Source of the DNA: Mycobacterium lentiflavum | GTDB lineage: Bacteria > Actinomycetota > Actinomycetes > Mycobacteriales > Mycobacteriaceae | Assembly (NCBI RefSeq): GCF_022374895.2 | Contig: NZ_CP092423.2 | Span: forward strand, 3,534,001-3,598,000 | Length of the DNA: 64,000 bases | Direction: 5' to 3' | Shown: piece after piece, positions 51,381 to 59,396 of the stretch | How positions within the stretch are numbered: the stretch's first letter is position 1 | Layout: each line of letters begins with the position of its first letter | Translations under genes and position numbers: made by a program | The notes under the pieces: model-generated | Told to the model about the DNA's origin: nothing | The model's input: the letters and a program-made list of their open reading frames with translations, nothing else | Databases searched by the model: none

Positions 51381-52324
51381 CGCCCTGGGCGCACACTCGA
51401 TACCGCGGCCAGCAACGCCGCGGCCCCCAGCTGCACAATTCGCGACAGCGCGACCGCGCGGCGCAGATCGGCCGCACCGGGCTGGCGCCCGTCGCCCAGG
51501 GTCGGGCGGATCTGCAGCTCGTGGTGATACTGCGTGGGCCCGCCCAGCCGCACCCCCAGCGCGCCGGCGAAAGCCGCCTCGACGACGCCGGCGTTGGGAC
51601 TGGGATGGCGAACCGCGTCGCGGTGCCAGGCCGCAACCGCGCCCAATGCCGACCCGCCGACCAGTGGTGCGCACACCACCACCAGCACCGCGGTCACCCG
51701 GGCCGCGACGTAGTTGGCCAAGTCGTCCAATCGTGCTGCAGCCCAACCGAATCGGATGTAACGCGGCGAGCGGTGGCCGATCATCGCGTCCAGGGTGTTG
51801 ATCGCTCGATACATCAGCACACCGGGCACCCCGCTCGCGCTCGCCCACAGCAGCGGGGCCACTTGCGCATCGGAGGTGTTCTCGGCGACGGACTCCAGCG
51901 CCGCGCGGGTCAGCCCCGAGCCGTCCAGCCGGGACGGGTCGCGCCCACACAGCGACGGCAGCAGCTGCCGCGCGGCGTCGATGTCGTTGCGGTCGAGCAG
52001 CCGCGCCATGTCCAGGCCGGTGCGCGCCAGCGACGTTCCGCCCAGCGCGACCCAGGTCGCGGTGGCGGTGGCGGCGATCGGCCACAGCGGGTCGCGGTGT
52101 GTGGTGGCCCGCTGTACGGCCGTGCCGATCAGCCCCACCGTGCCGACGGCGAGACTGACGTGAAGTGCGCCCGCGATCTTCGCGTCGCGGTAGGTGAACC
52201 GCTCCAGCCAGGCGGCCGCGTCGCCGAATGCCGCGACGGGATGGCCCCGTTTCGGATCGCTCAGCGCGAGATCGGCCAGGCAGCCGACCAGCACGCCGAC
52301 GATCCGGGTCCGCGTCACAAGCAC
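51377..52324 (-). CDS. cobD: Adenosylcobinamide-phosphate synthase
   Basis: A 315-residue integral membrane CobD/CbiB, which attaches aminopropanol (phosphate) to adenosylcobyric acid. Family blocks are an N-terminal DLALSDPKRGHPVAAFG, ALESVAENTSDAQVAPLLW, YRAINTLDAMIGH and HPSPNAGVVEAAFAGALG. Several hydrophobic helices are present. The start is GTG 52324, with GTG 52318 as alternative. Equivalent to Rv2236c. Its co-substrate is supplied by CobC. Confidence 0.93.
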   Translation of the reverse strand: MLVTRTRIVGVLVGCLADLALSDPKRGHPVAAFGDAAAWLERFTYRDAKIAGALHVSLAVGTVGLIGTAVQRATTHRDPLWPIAATATATWVALGGTSLARTGLDMARLLDRNDIDAARQLLPSLCGRDPSRLDGSGLTRAALESVAENTSDAQVAPLLWASASGVPGVLMYRAINTLDAMIGHRSPRYIRFGWAAARLDDLANYVAARVTAVLVVVCAPLVGGSALGAVAAWHRDAVRHPSPNAGVVEAAFAGALGVRLGGPTQYHHELQIRPTLGDGRQPGAADLRRAVALSRIVQLGAAALLAAVSSVRPGR

Positions 52325-52426
52325 TTCGGCAGCGTCTCACATGCGCCTTCCGGATCGCATCACTGAGGTCTGCCCACTTCGGGCGGGACCTGACGTCTGG
52401 GCCGTCGACGTGGTCTACTCGCCTAT

Positions 52427-53239
52427 ATGAAGGCCGTGACCCGGGTGGCCGACCTGCTCAACGCGGCGGCACCGCTGCTGCCCGCCGCGAACGTGATCAT
52501 GCAGCTGTCCCTGCCGGGCGTCGGCTACGGCGTGCTGGAAAGTCCGGTCGACAGCGGCAACGTCTACAAACACCCGTTCAAACGGGCCCGCACCACCGGC
52601 ACCTACCTGGCGGTGGCGACCATCGGGACCGAGTCCGACCGCGCGCTGATCCGCGACGCCGTCGACGTCGCACATCGCCAGGTGCGGTCCACGGCGGTCA
52701 GCCCGGTGTCCTACAACGCGTTCGACCCCAAGCTGCAGCTGTGGGTGGCCGCCTGCCTGTATCGCTACTTCGTCGATCAGCACGAGTTCCTCAATGGTCC
52801 CCTGGACGAGGCCAGCGCCGAGGCGGTCTATCAGGACGCCAAGCGGTTGGGCACGACATTGCAGGTGCCCGAGCGGATGTGGCCGCCGGACCTCGTCGCG
52901 TTCGACGAGTACTGGAAGCGTTCGCTCGACCAGCTGCGCATCGACCCGCCGGTGCGCGAGCACCTGCGCGGCGTGGCCGCCATGGCGTTTCTGCCGTGGC
53001 CGCTGCGGATGCTGGCCCGTCCGCTCAACCTGTTCGCGACGACGGGGTTCTTGGCCCCGGAGTTCCGGGCGATGATGCAACTGGACTGGTCGCAGCGTCA
53101 GCAGCGGCGGTTCGAGTGGCTGCTGTCCGCGTTGCGGCTGGCCGATCTGTTCATCCCGCACCGCGCGTGGATCTTCGGTTATCAGCTTTACCTGTGGGAC
53201 ATGCGATTTCGGGCACGCCGCGGCTGGCGGATCGTCTAG
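52427..53239 (+). CDS. DUF2236/MpaB-family oxygenase-like protein
   Basis: A 270-residue all-helical protein of the DUF2236 group (Rv2237). The conserved helices appear in VSPVSYNAFDPKLQLWVAAC, VDQHEFLNGPLDEASAEAVY and AMAFLPWPLRMLARPLNLF. Relatives include latex-clearing-type and MpaB heme proteins, in which His and Arg residues bind heme; whether this one binds heme cannot be told. ATG start; no signal peptide. Confidence 0.82.
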   Translation: MKAVTRVADLLNAAAPLLPAANVIMQLSLPGVGYGVLESPVDSGNVYKHPFKRARTTGTYLAVATIGTESDRALIRDAVDVAHRQVRSTAVSPVSYNAFDPKLQLWVAACLYRYFVDQHEFLNGPLDEASAEAVYQDAKRLGTTLQVPERMWPPDLVAFDEYWKRSLDQLRIDPPVREHLRGVAAMAFLPWPLRMLARPLNLFATTGFLAPEFRAMMQLDWSQRQQRRFEWLLSALRLADLFIPHRAWIFGYQLYLWDMRFRARRGWRIV

Positions 53240-53337
53240 ATGGCGACGCCGGCACGAGCAGCAAAGGCCACCATCGTCACCTGCATCGCGCTGGAGTTCT
53301 TCGCCCGCCGGGGTGACGCAGCGGGCCCCGCACCCAC

Positions 53338-53393
53338 CGAGCGTGAACTCCACGACGCACACCCGGCGTGTTGCGTCGTGAAATGCACACTCG
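53338..53393. terminator. Long two-part hairpin between convergent genes
   Basis: CACGACGCA (53351-53359) pairs perfectly with TGCGTCGTG (53372-53380). Outside an internal loop, CGAGCGTG (53338-53345) pairs with CACACTCG (53386-53393). It stands between the DUF2236 gene and the convergent epoxide hydrolase and likely terminates both. A 59-codon open frame (53240-53419) runs across it but looks like a by-product of the palindrome. Confidence 0.6.
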
Positions 53394-53415
53394 GGCAGCG
53401 TGGACGGCTGAGCTC

Positions 53416-54528
53416 TTAGCGAACCGTGCCGAAAAACGTACGCAGGTCCTCGACGAACAGCTCGGGTTGTTCGAACGCGGCGAAGTGACCGCCGCGCGGC
53501 ATGTCGGTCCAGTGCGTGATGTGGTAGTTCGGCTCGCACCAGATGCGGGGTGACTTCAGCAGCTCACCCGGGAAAGCGGCTACGCCGGTGGGCAATTCGA
53601 CGCGGCCACCCCCGCCCCAGACGCTGAAGCTCTCCCAGTACAGCCGGGCCGACGACGCGGCGGTGTTGGTCACCCAGTACACCATCACGTTGTCGAGCAG
53701 CTCGTCTCGGCTCACCGCGTTCTCGGGGTGACCGTCGCAATCGGCCCAGTCCCAGAACTTCTCGACGATCCACGCCAGCTGCCCGACGGGCGAGTCGGCC
53801 AGACCGTAGCCGAGCGTCTGCGGCCGAGTGGACTGCTGCTTGGAATAGCCGGTGCCCCACTTGCGGTGGTTGGCCAGCCCGGCCAGAGCGGCTTTCTCCT
53901 GCTCGGTCGGATTGTCGAGGTTACCCGGACGGCCGATCGGCATGTTCAGGTGAATCCCCGCGCAATGGCCACCGTTTCGGCCGATCTGCGTGGTGACGGC
54001 GGCACCCCAATCGCCGCCCTGAGCGCCGTAGCGGTCGTAGCCGAGCCGGCGCATCAGCTGCTCCCAGGCCTGCGCGATCTTCTCCACGCCCCACCCGGTG
54101 CGGGTGGGCTTGCCGGAAAAGCCGTAGCCGGGCAGCGACGGACACACGACATGAAAGGCATCCTCGGCACGCCCGGACGGCGGATTGGTCAGTGGCTCAA
54201 TCACCTTGTGGAACTCCACAATTGAGCCCGGCCAGCCATGCGTGATCACCAGCGGGAAGGCGTCGGAGTGCGGGGACCGCTGGTGAATGAAATGAATGTC
54301 CAGCCCGTCGATATCGGTGACGAACTGGTCGAAGCGATTGAGCGCGGCCTCACGAGACCGCCAGTCGTATTCGTTGGCCCAGTAGTCGGCCAGCTCGCGG
54401 GTGTAGGCCAGCGGAATGCCCTGACTCCAGTCGTCCACGCATTCGGCTTCCGGCCATCGAGTGCGCGCGAGGCGCGACCGCAGATCGTCGAGTACGTCGT
54501 CGGGAACGTCGATTCGAAACGGCTTCAC
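53416..54528 (-). CDS. Epoxide hydrolase (EHN plus alpha/beta-hydrolase)
   Basis: A 370-residue microsomal-type epoxide hydrolase. An N-terminal EHN lid (FRIDVPDDVLDDLRSRLART, DWSQGIPLAYTRELADYW) precedes the hydrolase core with oxyanion motif HGWPGS (97-102), nucleophile Asp173 in GGDWGAAV, and His348 in RGGHFAAFEQP. It opens epoxides to diols. No membrane anchor is seen. I recall no equivalent at this spot in M. tuberculosis; it begins the accessory block that runs up to tRNA-Val. Confidence 0.9.
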   Translation of the reverse strand: MKPFRIDVPDDVLDDLRSRLARTRWPEAECVDDWSQGIPLAYTRELADYWANEYDWRSREAALNRFDQFVTDIDGLDIHFIHQRSPHSDAFPLVITHGWPGSIVEFHKVIEPLTNPPSGRAEDAFHVVCPSLPGYGFSGKPTRTGWGVEKIAQAWEQLMRRLGYDRYGAQGGDWGAAVTTQIGRNGGHCAGIHLNMPIGRPGNLDNPTEQEKAALAGLANHRKWGTGYSKQQSTRPQTLGYGLADSPVGQLAWIVEKFWDWADCDGHPENAVSRDELLDNVMVYWVTNTAASSARLYWESFSVWGGGGRVELPTGVAAFPGELLKSPRIWCEPNYHITHWTDMPRGGHFAAFEQPELFVEDLRTFFGTVR

Positions 54529-54624
54529 GCACTCATAGTGCCGCCGTGGGCGAACCCGGCGACAGCCGCCCCCGCGGCCGCGTCGCTCTTACCGTTCTCT
54601 TAATATTTGGGTAAGGTGTCCGCC

Positions 54625-55359
54625 ATGACCGACGCGACCGGCGTGCGAAGCCACCTGCGCTCCAGCGCCGACGCCGCGGCGGCGTACCGCCTCGTGCAGG
54701 GCCGCGTCGATGCGCTGCTGCGGGGCCGCACCGACGTATGCGAGCGCGTCGTGCCGGCCTGTCCCGCGTGGTCGATTCGCCAGACCGTTTGCCACCTGGC
54801 CGGTACCGCCGAGGACGCGGTCGCGGCAAACCTCGACAACGCGGGCACCGACGAATGGACCCAGGCCCAGCTCGACCGTCTGGCCGGCCGCCGCCTCGAC
54901 GAGGTGCTGGACCTGTGGGCGACGGCGACCGAGGCGGTCACCGAATTCTTGGCGGCGAGCCCGAAACTCGTTGGTGCCCAAGCAGTTTTCGATGCCCTCA
55001 TCCATGAACACGACATCCGCGGCGCGCTCGCCGAACCCGGTTCTCGGACAGCGGATCCGGCGTTCGCCGTGGCCGTCGGATTCTTGACGACGATGATCGA
55101 CCGGACCATCCGGCGCAATGCGCTTCCATGCCTGCAACTGACGACCCCGACCACGGGAACCACGCAGCTCGGCGACCCCGCCAAGGCGCCCGGCCAAATC
55201 GCGGTTGAGCTCAGCGATTTCGAGGCGCTACGCGTCTTCGGCGGGCGGCGCAGCCGGCGTCAGCTGGCGACCCTGCCCTGGGAAGGGGACGTCACGCAGC
55301 TGCTGCCGATCTTTCACACCGTCGCGGTGCGACCGCCAACCGAGGATCTCTGCGAATAG
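54625..55359 (+). CDS. DinB-like / mycothiol-dependent maleylpyruvate isomerase-family protein
   Basis: A 244-residue protein with the N-terminal DinB-like four-helix fold of the TIGR03083/MDMPI family: CPAWSIRQTVCHLAGTAED around residues 46-64 and HEHDIRGAL supply the metal-binding His pattern. The C-terminal region (from about 165) is the smaller MDMPI-type domain. Relatives use mycothiol or are uncharacterised. ATG 54625 follows AAGGTG. It diverges from the epoxide hydrolase gene over 96 bp. Confidence 0.75.
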   Translation: MTDATGVRSHLRSSADAAAAYRLVQGRVDALLRGRTDVCERVVPACPAWSIRQTVCHLAGTAEDAVAANLDNAGTDEWTQAQLDRLAGRRLDEVLDLWATATEAVTEFLAASPKLVGAQAVFDALIHEHDIRGALAEPGSRTADPAFAVAVGFLTTMIDRTIRRNALPCLQLTTPTTGTTQLGDPAKAPGQIAVELSDFEALRVFGGRRSRRQLATLPWEGDVTQLLPIFHTVAVRPPTEDLCE

Positions 55360-55394
55360 AGCGGGCTGCTGGTCGGGGTTGGCACTGCCCGGTC

Positions 55395-56267
55395 TCAAGG
55401 TGCGACCCTGATCAACCCCGGCTCCTTCGGTGGCGAAGTCGGCGGAGGCGGTGGCGCGGGCGGCGAGGGCGGCGGCAACTGTTGCGGAGGAGGCGGCGGC
55501 GGTTCCTGTGGCGGAGGCGGAGCCACTTGTTGCGGAGGCGGCGGCGGCTCCTGCGGCGCGGGCGGCAGCTGCTGCGGAGGCGCAGGCAACTGTTGCGGAG
55601 GCGGTGGCTCCTGTGGCGGAGGCGCAGGCAAACGTTGAGGTAACGGCTGCTGTGGTCGAGGCGGTGCCGCGATCGGCGGCGGTGGTGCCTGGAGGTGCGC
55701 CAAAGGCGGTGGTTCGGGAATCGTCGGCGGGTCCGGATCGGCGATCCCTGCGGGGCGAACAATTCCGATCAGCGAGACGGGCGCGCTGCCATGAACCTGA
55801 AAACCCGCCGGGTGAATGCCGTCGGCGGCCCGCCGGGTCGGCTCATTCCATCCCGCTTTGGGACGGGTGATGAGGACCGCGAGTTTGCTCTTGTCGTATG
55901 GGCAGTAGGCCCCGACTGCTGCAATGACGAAGCGCCCCTCGGTGCGTGTGAGGGGGCCGCGGGCGATCTGGCTCTGGGACGGATCATCGCTCACGGCATT
56001 GTCAACCAGAGTGTCCACAACGCGGTTCGCCGGCGTGCCGTTATCCAGTGCCTGACAAACCTTGTGAGCCGTCTCGACGAGGCTTGGCACGCCTGCCACG
56101 GCGGGGACGCCTTCATCATCGAGAAGCGCCAGAAATTTGTCGTCGTTTGGGTCAGCCGCTGCTGCACCGCCGCGCACTATTGCAACGCCGCCGAGCAACG
56201 CGATGGCGGCAATCGGAATGCCGACATAGCTGGTGATGCCATTGAATCGGTAGGTGCCGGTTAACAT
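55395..56267 (-). CDS. Exported DUF732-type protein with long Pro/Gln-rich tail
   Basis: A 290-residue protein. A signal or anchor segment (about 12-38) is followed by a DUF732-like domain (FLALLDDEGVPAVAG, AHKVCQALDNGTP, FVIAAVGAYCPYDKS, with two Cys as in that family), a short linker, and a C-terminal half of PPPPQEP/PQQLP-type repeats ending GLIRVAP. DUF732 proteins are small secreted mycobacterial proteins; the repeat tail here more than doubles the size and suggests a wall-spanning stalk. ATG 56267 follows GGAAG; 56288 is an alternative. Confidence 0.8.
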   Translation of the reverse strand: MLTGTYRFNGITSYVGIPIAAIALLGGVAIVRGGAAAADPNDDKFLALLDDEGVPAVAGVPSLVETAHKVCQALDNGTPANRVVDTLVDNAVSDDPSQSQIARGPLTRTEGRFVIAAVGAYCPYDKSKLAVLITRPKAGWNEPTRRAADGIHPAGFQVHGSAPVSLIGIVRPAGIADPDPPTIPEPPPLAHLQAPPPPIAAPPRPQQPLPQRLPAPPPQEPPPPQQLPAPPQQLPPAPQEPPPPPQQVAPPPPQEPPPPPPQQLPPPSPPAPPPPPTSPPKEPGLIRVAP

Positions 56268-56725
56268 GAGAGGGCTTCCATTCTGCAAGAGCCCGTCCCG
56301 ACGGACTTCGGATAATCACCTAGGCCGCAGGTGTGATCGCCTGCGGGTGTCGTCGTTGACGGGCGCCGGATCCGTCTCTCAGGAGGCATCGGCAGTAGGC
56401 GTCGTCCGGCGAAGTCGCCGGTGCTCGGTATTCTGAGCGATGTGCCGCCGGGCAAACGGAGATGACGGGCGAAGTGAACTTCGTCCATCTCAATGCATCC
56501 CAGCAGCCGCAGGACGATGCGCCTGGCAATCGCACTGCCGCTGGCCAACGACATAGCAAGATCGTACCGCCGGCGCTCGGCGTTGGCTGACTGTGAGTAC
56601 GAGCTGCGAAAGATGTTTTGCCGATTGTGAAACATCAACTGAAAGAACGTCTTTCGAGCGGCGAATCGGCTGGTTAGGGTGCTATAACACCGGCACAGCG
56701 CGACGATCCCGCCGACGGAGACCCA
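56268..56725. other. Intergenic region without a convincing gene
   Basis: About 460 bp. A 125-codon open frame on the minus strand (56261-56638) has no family resemblance and no ribosome site. Small inverted repeats are visible: GAAAGA-ACG-TCTTTC (56641-56655) and GGTG-CTATAA-CACC (56678-56691). The promoter of the DUF732 gene presumably lies at its left end. Nothing else is supported. Confidence 0.5.
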
Positions 56726-56989
56726 TCACCACGCGTCGTCGAGACCGTCGCGATCGTCGCCCGTCGCGCGCTCGGCGTCGGTCACCTGACGATCCGCTTC
56801 CTGAATCAGCTTGCGGACCTCGTTCATCAGCTCGCGCATGTCGGCGCGCAAGGCATCGACGGCGGCGTACAGATCGGCCTTGGTAGCCGGTTGATTCGCC
56901 GCCGACAGCGGCCCGACGCCAGGTGCCGTGTGGGCCGCACTGGCGCTCTGAGAACCGGGTACCTCGCTCACGCTCCCAGACAATGCCAT
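56726..56989 (-). CDS. Small coiled-coil hypothetical protein
   Basis: An 87-residue open frame whose C-terminal half is a convincing amphipathic helix (TKADLYAAVDALRADMRELM, then NEVRKLIQEADRQV) with heptad spacing; the N-terminus is low-complexity. The ribosome site is weak (an alternative GTG stands at 56965). It sits between the glycosyltransferase and the DUF732 gene on the same strand. Such short coiled-coil proteins recur in actinobacteria; no function. Confidence 0.5.
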   Translation of the reverse strand: MALSGSVSEVPGSQSASAAHTAPGVGPLSAANQPATKADLYAAVDALRADMRELMNEVRKLIQEADRQVTDAERATGDDRDGLDDAW

Positions 56990-57061
56990 ACCCAGGCAAG
57001 CAGCGACAACGGAACGCCGCGTTATCCGAACGGCTACCGCGCATTCACCCGTCGTCGCGGC

Positions 57062-58192
57062 CTAGCCGCCCCGTCCTGCACCGGCGGCGTCCTCGAGAAG
57101 ATCGGCTGCCCTCGCAACGCTTTCGGCGGGTTCGGTCGTCGTGGTCGCCAACTCGCGGGCCCGCGCAACGCAGTCCGGCGCGAGAATCGAGCGCAGCCCC
57201 GCGATCAGTAAATCCGGAGTGGTGGACCAGAATTCGCGCCCGAAGCCGACTCCCAGCCGGGTGACCGCCGCCGCCCACACCGGCTGATCGTCGCCGGCAT
57301 GCCACAGGATCAACGTCGGAACGCCGGCGCGCATCGCAGTGGCCGTGGTTCCGGCACCGCCATGGTGGACGACCGCCCGACAGGCCGGGAAAACCGCCGC
57401 ATGATTCACCGCGTCCACCAACTTCACGTGACCGGCAGGTGCAATGCCGGGCGGCCCGCCACCGATCAACGCCCGCTCCCCCAACTGCGCACAGGCCGCG
57501 GTGATCACGGCCACCGTCTCGGCGGGATTGGGCAGCGTCATGGCGCCGCCGAACCCGAAGTAGATCGGCGGCGTTCCCGCGGCGATCCACGACAACACCT
57601 CCGCGTCGGCGTCCGTCGGCAACTCCATCGTCAGTGCCCCGACGAAGGGCCGTCGCTTACCCCGTTGCGCCCATTCGGTGGCCAGCCCGGGAAAGCAGAA
57701 CTCGTCATATGCCTGGATTTCCAAGGGTTCTCGCGCGGGCGCGGCGACGTCGGGCAGGCTCAGATCGCGACGTTGAGCGTTGTGCGCCTGCTGGGTCAGC
57801 TCCCCCATCAGGCCGCCCGGGATCGTGGGGTCGCCAGGGAAGAAATGCAATGCCGCATGCGGGATTCCGTAGTATTCCGCGACATTGGCGGCCACGCGTT
57901 GCTCGCCCTTGCCCGTCACCAGCAGGTCGGCCCCATTCGCCAGCGCCTTGAAGCCCGTGCTCCAGTCCGCCAGGATCTGGGTGACGCGCCGCACGACGTC
58001 GTCCACGCCGCCCAGCGGCGGCGGATTCGTGCCGAACGCGACCGCGGCAAGCCCCGTCGACTCGACGAAGCCGAGCATCCAGGGCGGGACCGCCAGGCAC
58101 ACGTCGTGACCCCGGCTGCGCAGCTCGCGAGCGAGCGCGGCGAACGGCTCGACATCGCCGCGAGTGCCGTAGCCGGCCAGCACGAACTTCAC
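57062..58192 (-). CDS. GT1-family glycosyltransferase
   Basis: A 376-residue GT-B glycosyltransferase of the UDP-glycosyltransferase/MGT group. The N-terminal acceptor domain starts KFVLAGYGTRGDVEPF. The C-terminal donor domain has PPIYFGFGG, VHHGGAGTTATAMRAGVPTL and the HAGDDQPVWA donor-binding segment. Relatives in mycobacteria glycosylate glycopeptidolipids and other lipids (Rv1524/Rv1526c type). GTG 58192 follows AGGAGCGTCT. The acceptor is unknown. Confidence 0.9.
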   Translation of the reverse strand: MKFVLAGYGTRGDVEPFAALARELRSRGHDVCLAVPPWMLGFVESTGLAAVAFGTNPPPLGGVDDVVRRVTQILADWSTGFKALANGADLLVTGKGEQRVAANVAEYYGIPHAALHFFPGDPTIPGGLMGELTQQAHNAQRRDLSLPDVAAPAREPLEIQAYDEFCFPGLATEWAQRGKRRPFVGALTMELPTDADAEVLSWIAAGTPPIYFGFGGAMTLPNPAETVAVITAACAQLGERALIGGGPPGIAPAGHVKLVDAVNHAAVFPACRAVVHHGGAGTTATAMRAGVPTLILWHAGDDQPVWAAAVTRLGVGFGREFWSTTPDLLIAGLRSILAPDCVARARELATTTTEPAESVARAADLLEDAAGAGRGG

Positions 58193-58203
58193 AGACGCTC
58201 CTG

Positions 58204-58410
58204 CTAGTAGTTGTCGTATTCCGAGAAGACCACGGCATTGCCCTCGCTATCGTTAGCCAGCAGCGTCACATAGTTTCCCTCATCGTCGGTCCCGCCCCGC
58301 GAACTGATCGACGGAATCGGCTCGAGCTCGGGCAGCCACGGTCGTGCAGCAGAACACCCGGTGGCCATTCCGCGACCACGCGGCCGGCGAGCGCTGCCAC
58401 CGGAACGCAC
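58204..58410 (-). CDS. Short open frame, possible C-terminal gene remnant
   Basis: A frame of at most 68 codons. Its last 30 residues (GGTDDEGNYVTLLANDSEGN and on to EYDNY) look protein-like, while the N-terminal part is Arg/Gly-rich and unconvincing. It may be the end of a decayed gene or a very small protein (from ATG 58368). It lies 11 bp upstream of the glycosyltransferase start on the same strand and 19 bp after the DUF2510 gene. No family recognised. Confidence 0.35.
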   Translation of the reverse strand: MRSGGSARRPRGRGMATGCSAARPWLPELEPIPSISSRGGTDDEGNYVTLLANDSEGNAVVFSEYDNY

Positions 58411-58429
58411 CTCGACATGGGCTTCACGG

Positions 58430-59140
58430 CTAGGGCTGAAAAGCAGGAAGAATAGAGCCGGAATCGCGAATCTCCCAGATACTGTTCTTGCTCACGCCAT
58501 CAAAGTTGATCTTATTCAACGTTTCTCGCGAATACGTGAGATCGATGGCAACGTGAGTCGCGGTATTGCCGTATGGGTCGGTCATCGGGAAGGTGCCCTG
58601 CACGTTCACGGCGGAAGCGTCCGGGTAGGTCGCTCGTGCGTATCGGAGAATGTCGATGGTGTCGTGCCGCGCACCGTCTTTGATCATCGTCTCGGTGTAA
58701 TTGTCCCGAATGGCAAATCGGGCGTCGACGACGTCGCCATTCGGGCCAGCAGAAATGGCGAAGGCCACTCCGTCTGGCTTCTTGGGGCCGGTCGGGGTCG
58801 GTGGCATCGCCTCGGTTAGTGTCGACGGTCCAGCCGCGGCCGGACCGCTCGACGACGACGTCGCCTGGCTGTCATTCCTATCGTCGAAACCCCAGCTTTT
58901 GCCGATGATGATGAGCAGACCGAGCGCGACGAGTGCCGCCACGGCCAGGGCCGCCTTTCTCGAGATGTCCTTCTTCGACGGGTCCGCGGGTGAGTCCTTG
59001 AGCGCCTCCGCGGCGAAAGCCCACTCGCTGGTCCACTGCCGGCCGTCGAAGTACCGCTGCAACCCATGGCCGACCCCGGCAGGGTCTGGGTACCATCCCG
59101 GCGCCGATTTGGGCGGGGGCGGCGCCTGTTCAGATGACAT
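58430..59140 (-). CDS. DUF2510 membrane protein
   Basis: A 236-residue protein with an N-terminal DUF2510 domain (APGWYPDPAGVGHGLQRYFDG, then RQWTSEW), one transmembrane helix (about 66-84), a Ser/Pro-rich linker and an extracytoplasmic domain (about 120-236) that resembles the small envelope domains of mycobacterial single-pass proteins. ATG 59140 follows AAAGGTGCAAC. DUF2510 is common at the cytosolic end of actinobacterial membrane proteins; its role is unknown. Confidence 0.82.
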   Translation of the reverse strand: MSSEQAPPPPKSAPGWYPDPAGVGHGLQRYFDGRQWTSEWAFAAEALKDSPADPSKKDISRKAALAVAALVALGLLIIIGKSWGFDDRNDSQATSSSSGPAAAGPSTLTEAMPPTPTGPKKPDGVAFAISAGPNGDVVDARFAIRDNYTETMIKDGARHDTIDILRYARATYPDASAVNVQGTFPMTDPYGNTATHVAIDLTYSRETLNKINFDGVSKNSIWEIRDSGSILPAFQP

Positions 59141-59324
59141 GTTGCACCTTTGTGTAACGGTGCCCTTCCGGCTACCCGGCACGACGGCCACTCAAAACCA
59201 TGCTAGCGATCGCGCACGATGACGCTGAACGAGACGAACATTGGTGGACGGCGGCCCTGCGCTGGCATGTCGGCGGACGCGGCGGCCGGGCAGCACCGCG
59301 GGAAGCATGCGCACCATCCTGAGC

Positions 59325-59372
59325 TGGTTGACAGTGTCAACCATGGTGCCTACCCTGGTAGACAGTGTCAAC
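59325..59372 (+). promoter_or_regulatory. SDR-tetR operon promoter with two TetR-type operators
   Basis: A perfect 17-bp palindrome GGTTGACAGTGTCAACC (59325-59341) and a second copy with one changed base, GGTAGACAGTGTCAACC (59356-59372), lie 31 bp apart. TTGACA inside the first (59327-59332) and TACCCT (59350-59355) form a -35/-10 pair with a 17-bp spacer. The operators therefore cover the -35 and the start point. The SDR ATG at 59397 follows GGGAGCAGCC. The TetR gene at the end of this operon is the obvious repressor. Confidence 0.75.
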
Positions 59373-59396
59373 CACGCTCGGGAAACGGGAGCAGCC

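Noticed and set aside
53240..53419. 59-codon open frame between the DUF2236 gene and the epoxide hydrolase
   Set aside because: It crosses a long palindrome, has no ribosome site and no protein-like composition; the hairpin explains the sequence better.
56261..56638. 125-codon minus-strand open frame upstream of the DUF732 gene
   Set aside because: No family resemblance, no ribosome site, and it overlaps the start of the DUF732 gene in another frame.
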